Made by a program: the position numbers and the translations under genes
Notes under the pieces: generated by a model
Databases searched by the model: none
Told to the model about the DNA's origin: nothing
What the model saw: only the letters and a program-made list of their open reading frames with translations
Shown here: positions 1 through 6,164 of the stretch, in pieces
How positions within the stretch are numbered: the first letter of the stretch is position 1
How the letters are laid out: every line of letters begins with the position of its first letter
NCBI RefSeq assembly: GCF_001428105.1
Contig: NZ_LMSJ01000039.1
Span: 1-33,106, forward strand
DNA: 33,106 nt
From: Paenibacillus sp. Soil766
GTDB taxonomy: Bacteria > Bacillota > Bacilli > Paenibacillales > NBRC-103111
Direction: 5' to 3'

Positions 1-52
1 ATTAGGCACGCCGCCAGCGTTCGTCCTGAGCCAGGATCAAACTCTCCATAAT
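1..52 (-). rRNA. rrs: 16S ribosomal RNA, 5' end only (partial)
   Basis: Read on the minus strand, these bases give the conserved start of bacterial 16S rRNA. The universal 27F segment (GAGTTTGATCCTGGCTCAG) is followed by GACGAACGCTGGCGGCGTGCC. The rest of the gene lies off the left edge. The exact mature 5' end is set by analogy with Bacillus and may be a few bases out. The GGCGGCGTGCCTAAT version is typical of Bacillales, so the neighbourhood starts right beside an rRNA operon. Confidence 0.97.
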
Positions 53-164
53 AGTTTGGACAACTGCTTGTCCGTATATCTGAAAGCTTAATTGCTCATT
101 TGAAGCTAGCAAGATTTTGCAATCTCTTTTATAGTCGATTACTCGACTGTGCTTACTCACTCGT

Positions 165-186
165 TGTTCAGTTTTCAAAGATCAAT
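165..186 (-). promoter_or_regulatory. rRNA leader with boxA-like antitermination element
   Basis: On the minus strand this reads GATCTTTGAAAACTGAAC. This is the conserved Bacillales rRNA leader/spacer sequence and contains a boxA-like core, TCTTTGAAAAC. It lies about 115 bases upstream of the 16S start, where antitermination and processing signals are expected. The function is inferred from this family resemblance. Confidence 0.6.
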
Positions 187-226
187 TTCTTTCGTCCACT
201 GCCGTATTACCGAAGCAGCGAGAAGT

Positions 227-255
227 AATATACCATGTTCATTTTTTATTTGCAA
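227..255 (-). promoter_or_regulatory. rRNA promoter P2 (proximal)
   Basis: The minus strand shows TTGCAA (250-255), a 17-base spacer and TATATT (227-232). This is a good sigma-A promoter about 175 bases upstream of the 16S 5' end. The AT-rich stretch just upstream (about 256-290) could be an UP element. Tandem promoters are the rule for rRNA operons in Bacillales, which supports the call. Confidence 0.65.
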
Positions 256-322
256 GCTTTTTTTGAAATTCTTTTTTAATTCTTTTTCGTTACCAGCCTG
301 TCTGTCTTGCGGCCGGAGTGAT

Positions 323-352
323 AATATAGCATGGATGGCAAACACATAGCAA
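323..352 (-). promoter_or_regulatory. rRNA promoter P1 (distal)
   Basis: The minus strand shows TTGCTA (347-352), an 18-base spacer and TATATT (323-328), about 97 bases upstream of P2. The -10 boxes of the two promoters are identical. No gene occupies 53-426. The short ORFs across it have no ribosome binding site and overlap the promoters, so I treat the whole stretch as rRNA leader and promoter DNA. Confidence 0.5.
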
Positions 353-426
353 TGTTTTAATTTTCCAATTATAAAATGATTTATTCGCATCAGCCGCCAA
401 CAGTTATAACTCCGGATATTTTGCAA

Positions 427-1368
427 TTAAACAGATCTCTTCAACTTGGGGACTTCCTTGGTACGTCCAGCATAGTATTGGGTACCCAGCACGCCAACAA
501 TGATTAATACCGAACCAATAATATGATAACGGGTTACTTCCTCACCTAGAAACAACGCGCCGGCGGCAATTGTAACGAGTGTGGAAAGATTCGTGAAGAC
601 GCTCATTTGGGAAGCTTCAATTTTGGACAAGACATACGTTGACACCAGAGCTGTTACTAAAGATGACATTACGCCCAAGAATATAATAGACATGAGAAAG
701 AGTGGATGAGACAAAGGCGCTATCAAGTTCTCGAAAGACCCCCACTTCCAATGCGTAAACAAAGAGGAGATCGTAAACACCACAAATCCGGTACTCAGCA
801 TCAAGTAACTAATTTCAACTGGACTAAATTGTTTGGATAAGGAGCGTGCCATTACACTGTACCCCGCAAATGAAAAACTCGTAAGAACTAACAAAGAAAT
901 GCCGGTAATATTGGAGATGTCGAACTTACTTCCCTTCATTAAAAAGATAAATACAACACCGAACACCGAACAAAAAATAGCGAGCTTCTGAGCCCTATTC
1001 GTGGATTCTTTCAAAAAGAGTGATGCACACAACATTGTAACGATAGGTGTAAATGCGTAGAGGATCCCCGCCTCAGCGGCGGTTGCGTGCTGTAAGCCAT
1101 ACGCTTGTAAGGTGAAGAAGCCCAATGGATACATAGATGAGAGTAAAAGTGCTTTGCCAATAGGCTTGCCGCGATAATGCAATTTTACAATTCCCAAAGC
1201 AGCTAGCAGTGATATTGCAATAAACGATATGGCAAAACGGTACATCAGTGTATCGAGGGGTTGCGCGTAGTCCAGTACTATTTTGGCAAATAAAAAAGAG
1301 ATACCGATAATGACTGCATTAAGTACAGCAAGTAAATAAGCAAGTTTTCGATCATTGTGAGATATCAT
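427..1368 (-). CDS. EamA/DMT-family transporter (10-TM drug/metabolite exporter)
   Basis: This is an integral membrane protein of 313 residues, the usual length for the EamA family. It has about ten hydrophobic segments in two repeated halves (for example AVLNAVIIGISFLFAKIVL near the start and HIIGSVLIIVGVLGTQYY near the end). Members export small metabolites, amino acids or drugs; the substrate cannot be read from sequence. An in-frame GTG at 1377 is possible, but it directly abuts AAGGAG (1377-1382). The ATG at 1368 sits 8 bases from that Shine-Dalgarno, so I chose it. The gene is divergent from a MocR-type regulator. This exporter/regulator pairing recurs in Bacillales and suggests the regulator controls the exporter. 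No clear terminator follows, so transcription may run toward the rRNA promoters. Confidence 0.9.
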   Translation of the reverse strand: MISHNDRKLAYLLAVLNAVIIGISFLFAKIVLDYAQPLDTLMYRFAISFIAISLLAALGIVKLHYRGKPIGKALLLSSMYPLGFFTLQAYGLQHATAAEAGILYAFTPIVTMLCASLFLKESTNRAQKLAIFCSVFGVVFIFLMKGSKFDISNITGISLLVLTSFSFAGYSVMARSLSKQFSPVEISYLMLSTGFVVFTISSLFTHWKWGSFENLIAPLSHPLFLMSIIFLGVMSSLVTALVSTYVLSKIEASQMSVFTNLSTLVTIAAGALFLGEEVTRYHIIGSVLIIVGVLGTQYYAGRTKEVPKLKRSV

Positions 1369-1481
1369 TTCATCCACTCCTTACTAATATAGAATACGTT
1401 TAGTCAAACGGCTGACTGAAACATTCTCTGATATCAGCATAAGTCCATACACCATGCACAACAATCCTTTTACACGACAAC

Positions 1482-1493
1482 TGTACCGGTACA
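1482..1493. promoter_or_regulatory. 12-bp palindrome, candidate operator for the divergent pair
   Basis: TGTACCGGTACA is a perfect palindrome in the 157-base gap between the EamA gene and the MocR gene, 32 bases before the chosen MocR start. MocR-type regulators often bind in such divergent gaps to control themselves and the neighbouring gene. That it is an operator is an inference. Confidence 0.4.
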
Positions 1494-1525
1494 ATTCTAA
1501 AATGAAGATTGGAGATTCAACGCTC

Positions 1526-2890
1526 ATGTATAAATATTTGTTTATTGTGAATGACATTGAACAGCAACTCGAACAGGGACAAATCCGAGCTGGACAGAAG
1601 CTTCCTTCTATTAGAGACCTCTGCCTTCGCTATGCTTGCAACAAGAGCACTGTGATTCGTGCTTTTTCCCTTCTGGAAAGTCGTCATCTCATTTATTCGA
1701 TCCCACAAAGCGGTTATTACGCGGTTCAGCAAAGAGGAGCAAGTATGCAGTTACCTGAGAATAAGGTCTTTGACTTCTCCTCTGCTGCACCAGATCCCGA
1801 GCTGTTTCCTTACTTGGATTTTAAACATTGTGTGGATAAAGCCTTTGATATGTACAAAAATGAACTGTTCATGTACGGGACACCGCAAGGTTTGCCCTCG
1901 TTATTACGGCTGCTAACTAAGCATTTGGCTAACTACCAAGTATTCACGAAGCCCGATCACATTCATATCACGTCTGGTGTGCAGCAAGCCCTCGCTATTT
2001 TGGCCTTGATGCCTTTTCCGAACAAAAAGCGCGGAATTCTGATGGAGCAGCCTAGTTATCATTTGTTTGTTCGATTAGTCGAAAGCTACCAGTTGCCAGT
2101 ACACGGTATTCGTCGTTCTCCACAGGGTGATATCGACTTAGATTACTTAGAACATCTCTTCCGTACCGAGGACATAAAGTTTTTCTATACGATGCCGCGT
2201 TTCCAAAACCCACTTGGGTGCTCCTACTCTGAGCCCACGAAGAAAACAATTGCCAAGCTGGCCAAACGATACGATGTGTATATTGTTGAAGATGATTATT
2301 TGGCAGATCTAGAGCATGATTTGAAATCAGATCCAATCTACACCTATGATTCTTCTCACGTCATTTATTTAAAAAGCTACGCTAAAATCCTATTCCCCGG
2401 GTTAAGAGTCGGCGTTGCCGTTCTTCCGCCAGCTCTAGATGACGCATTCCGCATTTTTAAAAAGGTAGCCGACATCGACAGCCCTATGCTCTCGCAAGCA
2501 GCCTTGGAAATTTATATTCAGAGCGGCATGTTTGAACGTCGTAAACATGCGATTAGAGATGCCTATTCGAAACGATTACTGCAGTTGCACGAATCTCTGC
2601 ATGCCTATAAGGAGGATAGCTATCTAGTTGCTTCACCAGGTCAATCTGGCGTATACACACATATCGTGCTTCCTCCTCATTTGTCGATTCCGCTATTGTT
2701 GGAAAGATTGCATAAGAAGCAGGTATGGATTCAAAACCTAACGCTTAATTACTTGCCGAGTTTTGATCCGCTGCCGGTTATGAATCTGAGCATTACACGG
2801 GTATCTGAAGAGCACATCGATAGGGGGATACGAATTATAGCGAATGAGATCAAACATATGATCAAACAGGGAAGACGCGTCTATAAATAA
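1526..2890 (+). CDS. MocR-type transcriptional regulator (GntR winged helix + PLP aminotransferase-like domain)
   Basis: This 454-residue protein has the MocR layout. An N-terminal GntR winged helix (about 1-68, motif LPSIRDLCLRYACNKSTVIRAF) is followed by a fold-type I aminotransferase-like domain (about 80-450). The PLP-binding features are visible: YGTPQGLPSLR-like entry, NPLG, VEDDY (about 255-259), and the Schiff-base lysine in SYAKILFPGLR (K287). Such proteins are usually PLP-sensing activators of vitamin B6, amino-acid or transporter genes. The frame is open from ATG 1454, but neither 1454 nor 1502 has a Shine-Dalgarno. ATG 1526 has GGAG at 1511-1514 and starts where the family domain starts. 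It is divergent from the EamA exporter, its likely target. Confidence 0.92.
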   Translation: MYKYLFIVNDIEQQLEQGQIRAGQKLPSIRDLCLRYACNKSTVIRAFSLLESRHLIYSIPQSGYYAVQQRGASMQLPENKVFDFSSAAPDPELFPYLDFKHCVDKAFDMYKNELFMYGTPQGLPSLLRLLTKHLANYQVFTKPDHIHITSGVQQALAILALMPFPNKKRGILMEQPSYHLFVRLVESYQLPVHGIRRSPQGDIDLDYLEHLFRTEDIKFFYTMPRFQNPLGCSYSEPTKKTIAKLAKRYDVYIVEDDYLADLEHDLKSDPIYTYDSSHVIYLKSYAKILFPGLRVGVAVLPPALDDAFRIFKKVADIDSPMLSQAALEIYIQSGMFERRKHAIRDAYSKRLLQLHESLHAYKEDSYLVASPGQSGVYTHIVLPPHLSIPLLLERLHKKQVWIQNLTLNYLPSFDPLPVMNLSITRVSEEHIDRGIRIIANEIKHMIKQGRRVYK

Positions 2891-2895
2891 GATAA

Positions 2896-2955
2896 AAGCT
2901 GAGCACTGGACACGGCGTCACTTCCTGCGACACGGTTCCTAGCACTCAGCCCTTA
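2896..2955 (-). terminator. Possible terminator between the converging MocR gene and lyase pseudogene
   Basis: The outer arms GCTGAG and CTCAGC enclose a G/C-rich segment. On the minus strand the structure is followed by TTTTATC, so it would serve the lyase pseudogene. The stem is interrupted by mismatches, hence the modest confidence. Confidence 0.4.
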
Positions 2956-2961
2956 TGTGAT

Positions 2962-3930
2962 TTATGGTGTTATCGTTAACTTAGGTCGATCCGTGCTGGC
3001 GATACTCTCACTTGATGCAAAAGAGACATTCCCATTTGAATTTACTGCTGACGTACTGTATACACGGATGGAGAGCTTTTTGCCCGTAGACATGGCTGCT
3101 TGAACTTGAGACGTTACATTGATCGTAATCGGCGTGCCTGCAACAATCGTATACGTGCCAAGCACCGTACTCGAAGATGGCTTCGTATTCCAAGTAATCG
3201 CGCCTTCTGTCCATGTGTTGTCACTTACGAGTGCAACCTCGTTTTGGATGCCGCTCATTGCAGCAATGATTGGCTTCAATGTAATCGTTGCGTTTGAGAC
3301 TGTACCGCTATAACTATTGAAATCAAATTTAAAATAACCATCCCGTTTATAGCTAGTTAAATCGTTCTTGGTATCAACCGTAACAGCCGTTGTTCCTGCT
3401 TGGTTCGTTGTCGCATAGGTGCCATCTCTCACATTCGCATCATCCACAGCATTCCACGTATTCGGAGTCGTCAGGACGATTCCTGCGCCATTATACGCAC
3501 CGCGATTCGGCGCAATCGACGATGAGACGGTGTTGCCCCAGTAGTCTTTGCCCCCATTGCTGCTCATTAGTACTCCCGAGGACAGAGCAGGTGAACCTGT
3601 TCCTAGCTTATAGCCATTCACCGAGCTTAATCCAATACCTCCGCTGCCCGCTCCAGCCAAAAGTGGATCACTCGTTATTTTATGAGCATCGCTTGGCTCA
3701 CTGGCTGGATGGTTGCCATAGGGTGTAACTGCTATCGAATTGGAAAATACGCGCTCGATCATTCTGACTAATATTATAACGGACAATCATATTATCGTTT
3801 CGTTTTGATCCACTCCCCATGATCAAAAGGAAGCCACCCTCATTATCATGGCTATAATTGTACTGAACCGTACAGCCAGTCAAGTTTAAATCACAGTCAA
3901 AGCCTTGGCCGTCATTGGTTGTTTTGGTTC
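2962..3930 (-). pseudogene. Remnant of a secreted right-handed beta-helix polysaccharide lyase with C-terminal CBM96/DNRLRE domain
   Basis: Only the 3' part of the gene survives. From about 3930 down to 3745 the frame reads typical beta-helix lyase sequence (TNDGQGFDCDLNLTGC, then NYSHDNEGGFLLIMG, then RYNISQNDRARIF). It then hits a stop at 3698, while a neighbouring frame carries on with YGNHPASEPSDAHKITSDP and the end of the helix, so a frameshift lies near 3730-3760. Bases 2962-3470 encode a CBM96/DNRLRE-type beta-sandwich (DDANVRDGTYA, YFKFDFNSY, TWTEGAITWNTKPS, STDRPKLTITP), a module found at the C-terminus of extracellular lyases. The 5' part, including the signal peptide, is gone; the remnant runs directly into the head of a different gene. 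It probably once attacked pectin-like or algal polymer. Confidence 0.85.
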
Positions 3931-4257
3931 GGTCAAAAAGTTGCTAACCTCGGCGATCTTAAAGCCGTTGCCGCTAATATCGTGCGTGAGCGGATAGGCA
4001 AGCACTTCATTGCTTGGAATATCCGAAAAATAAATATTCACTAAACGGATGACGCGATCCAGAATCGTTTCATCTACGGCATATTTTAGCTTACTGACAT
4101 CTTGGGTACTCTGTCTGTTGATCTCTTGATTGTACGCATTCGAGAAATAGTGGATATAGATGAGCTGAGGAACCAAGGAAAGAATGATGACCAGCAAAAT
4201 ATTAAATAAGAGGATGCGGGAATAGATGGTGCTCATCCTTGCTCGGATGTTGAACAT
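3886..4257 (-). pseudogene. N-terminal fragment of a membrane-anchored AraC-type (YesS-like) regulator
   Basis: The ATG at 4257 has a strong AAGGAGG (4264-4270) 6 bases away, so this was a real start. About 95 residues remain: a short cytoplasmic tail, one transmembrane segment (ILLFNILLVIILSLVPQLIYI, split here as residues about 16-36) and the beginning of an extracellular sensor region (residues about 37-108). This matches the first part of the long Paenibacillus regulators built as TM, Cache-like sensor, TM, AraC HTH. No second TM or HTH is present. At about 3930 the sequence switches into the beta-helix lyase remnant, and this frame stops at 3886. A sensor histidine kinase is the alternative parent. 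Confidence 0.75.
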
Positions 4258-4322
4258 GGAACACCTCCTTGCATGGTAGTATGGGTGATGGCAGGTAGAA
4301 ACATATAGGGATGAAAATTTGG

Positions 4323-4336
4323 ATAAAGCGTTTTCA
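4323..4336 (-). promoter_or_regulatory. cre-like catabolite control site
   Basis: The minus strand reads TGAAAACGCTTTAT, 13 of 14 matches to the Bacillus CcpA consensus TGWAARCGYTWNCW. It lies about 65 bases upstream of the truncated YesS-like regulator start. It suggests that the original sugar locus was under glucose repression. This is inferred from motif match and position. Confidence 0.5.
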
Positions 4337-4501
4337 CAAATCACTTCTTCTACATATAGCACAAAATTGTTGCTTGTCATGAGGGGGAGGTGTACAGCGG
4401 AGGAGAAATGGTAGGCATCTGCACAAACAACCGGTCAATCACCTACATATAAATGAATCAGGGATGATAAACACCTACTTTTAAAGGAGTGAAATGAAAC
4501 G

Positions 4502-4756
4502 ATGAGTTTACAACAACTGCCTCCTCCGCCTGAATATACTCCTCCAAAAGCTTCTGGTTCTTACATGATCGATTGTGTGAATCAGTACACCTATGTTTGG
4601 CTAAAGAATGGCGAAAGGTTCTGGTTTTATCCGATTCGTGTTGAGTCCTTCGGAACATCAGGGTTTAGATGGACTGGTTCATTTTGGATGTATGATGGCA
4701 TAGACGCGAGGTTTATTGATACCGTAACTTGCCCTCCTATCCCTACCCTTTATTGA
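4502..4756 (+). CDS. Small proline-rich-start hypothetical protein (84 aa)
   Basis: I do not recognise a function. The 84-residue product starts with a proline-rich tail (LPPPPEYTPPKAS, residues 6-18) and continues into a compact aromatic domain (MIDCVNQYTYVWL, then GERFWFYPIRVES, then FRWTGSFWMYDGIDARFIDTVTC) with two cysteines. Short proteins of this general look occur in spore-forming Bacillales, often several copies per genome; that link is from memory and not testable here. AAAGGAG (about 4481-4487) precedes the ATG, and a strong terminator follows, so it is a complete single-gene unit. It has no signal peptide or TM segment. It is the only intact gene inside the surrounding zone of broken genes. 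Confidence 0.8.
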   Translation: MSLQQLPPPPEYTPPKASGSYMIDCVNQYTYVWLKNGERFWFYPIRVESFGTSGFRWTGSFWMYDGIDARFIDTVTCPPIPTLY

Positions 4757-4765
4757 TTTCATGCT

Positions 4766-4804
4766 AAAAACCGTCAGGGAGGATATCCTGACGGTTTCTT
4801 TTTG
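4766..4804 (+). terminator. Rho-independent terminator of the 84-aa gene
   Basis: The arms AAACCGTCAGG (4768-4778) and CCTGACGGTTT (4787-4797) form a perfect 11-bp stem with an 8-base loop, followed by a T-rich run (CTTTTTGG). It begins about 10 bases after the stop codon. Confidence 0.92.
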
Positions 4805-4946
4805 GTTGGCCCTTATTAGTAAAAACTGCAATCCTTAGAAACAGTAAAATTCATCAAGTATAGGAGGAAGATCCATTATTCTCGTCAAACAGGTAAGCGG
4901 ATTATAATAGTGTTTTTAAGCTACATAGTGATGGAGGTTGAGTACA

Positions 4947-5215
4947 GTGAACCAGGAGAAACAGTATGATATTGTTGGCTTTTTGAACCCAAAGCAGCGC
5001 TCGAAGTACTGCAAGATATGGTCCATGCAGCCTACGGTTCTATCCGAATGGAGCCTGTTTTTATGATCCTGGGGCAATCCGCTGCTATCGCAGCTGCACT
5101 GGCGCTGGATGCGGACGGCATCGTTCAGAATGTAAAGTATGAGCAACTTCATGCCATACTCGATCAAGAAAATCTGGTCTTGTATGTAGACGTCGAATAC
5201 CTGCATCACTCATGA
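4947..5215 (+). pseudogene. FAD-dependent oxidoreductase remnant with serial internal deletions
   Basis: A GTG start at 4947 with GGAGG (4933-4937) opens the frame VNQEKQYDIVG, the beginning of a Rossmann FAD-binding protein. At about 4977 the sequence jumps to a different frame reading LFEPKAALEVLQD, a mid-protein segment of the FAD_oxidored family. It then continues directly as AAYGSIRMEPVFMILGQSAA and the C-terminal tail, ending at TGA 5213-5215. At least two deletions removed the GxGxxG nucleotide site and most of the protein; a normal member has about 450-700 residues. An intact family member lies at 17597-19009. The 3' end overlaps the converging AraC pseudogene by 10 bases. Confidence 0.85.
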
Positions 5216-6036
5216 TTGAACTGGAATCCGAATTGGCGCCGATATTCTCTCGGGGGATGGCCAAATCGATCGCGGAACACCCGGCAGAAATGAGGATAGT
5301 TCTGGAAGCCAGTCTTCTCGGAAACCTGCTCCAATGAAAGATTGCTGTACAGCACCTGCTGCTGTGCAAGCTTTAGCCTAACATCAATACAGTAGGCGAA
5401 CAGGGATTGGCCAAAAGCGGCTTTGAACAGTTACGAGCAGCGAGAGACACTTAATCCGACGGAGGCTGATATTCTATCCAAACTGAGCGATTCATGGGCA
5501 TGATTTTCTATGAATAGCTTAATCTTGTATGCAGTATCCGCTCCCTTGGCACGCTGCTTGATCTGAATCACTTGCTCCAGTGTCAAACAAAGTGTTCTCA
5601 GCAGATAATCCATGATCTCTTCATGGTTCTGCATCACTTTTTTCTTTTCGCTGATAATATGCTTCCATAAGGTAAGGACCGTATCGTCAAATCCGATGTT
5701 CGTTTTGGTTGGCAAGCCTTTGTTATTCCACCACGAGTCAAGCCATTCCCCGTTGCCAGCTAGGAAATAGTCTCCAACGGGTTGAACCGCACCCGATTCC
5801 GGAGCGCTTCGGGGCTGCACGTTTAGTTCGTATGGCTGATCGGGAGGATAAATGAGCAGGTCACCGGGGATGATGGTCTCGTATTTCCCATCCACGAGCG
5901 CGCGACAGGTTCCTTATACCTGAAGCCGAAACAGGTAGAAGGTCAACCCGTCTTTATACTTAACGGAGTGGGGCTTCGTGTGCGTGAAATAATTCGCATA
6001 AATGACGCCGGATCGGTGTAGATCTGACTTCGTCAT
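5206..6036 (-). pseudogene. AraC-family regulator interrupted by two in-frame TAA codons
   Basis: Read straight through, the frame encodes 276 residues of a standard AraC regulator. It has an N-terminal cupin-like sensing domain (YETIIPGDLLIYPPDQPYEL) and a C-terminal double HTH (SLDRISASVGLSVSRCS, then LFKAAFGQSLFAYCIDVRL, then SLEQVSEKTGFQNYPHFCRV and PPREYRRQFG). The ATG at 6036 has AGGAGGAA just upstream. TAA codons at 5914-5916 (between QV and GTCRALV) and 5431-5433 (between the CS and LFKA of the first HTH) break it. There is no frameshift. The family normally has a coding residue at both places, so these look like point nonsense mutations. It may once have controlled the adjacent degraded oxidoreductase. 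Confidence 0.88.
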
Positions 6037-6097
6037 AGGTAAGGTTCCTCCTGGAAATAGCGATTTTCTCCGATTATATAGTTGTCCACAAGACAGT

Positions 6098-6150
6098 ACA
6101 AGGAGCTGTCCCTCGCAGCCGTTTCATGGCTTGAGGGACAGCTCCTTTTG
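6098..6150. terminator. Strong hairpin terminator after the beta-helix glycosidase gene
   Basis: The arms AAGGAGCTGTCCCTC (6100-6114) and GAGGGACAGCTCCTT (6133-6147) are perfectly complementary over 15 bp with an 18-base loop. The hairpin sits 15 bases beyond the stop of the minus-strand glycosidase gene. The plus-strand side is followed by TT, so it may act in both directions; the minus-strand U tract is poor. Confidence 0.8.
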
Positions 6151-6164
6151 GCTGCCGACCGACG

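Noticed and set aside
175..426. Open frame of 83 codons on the minus strand beside the 16S gene
   Set aside because: It lies across the two rRNA promoters, has no ribosome binding site and no recognisable protein features.
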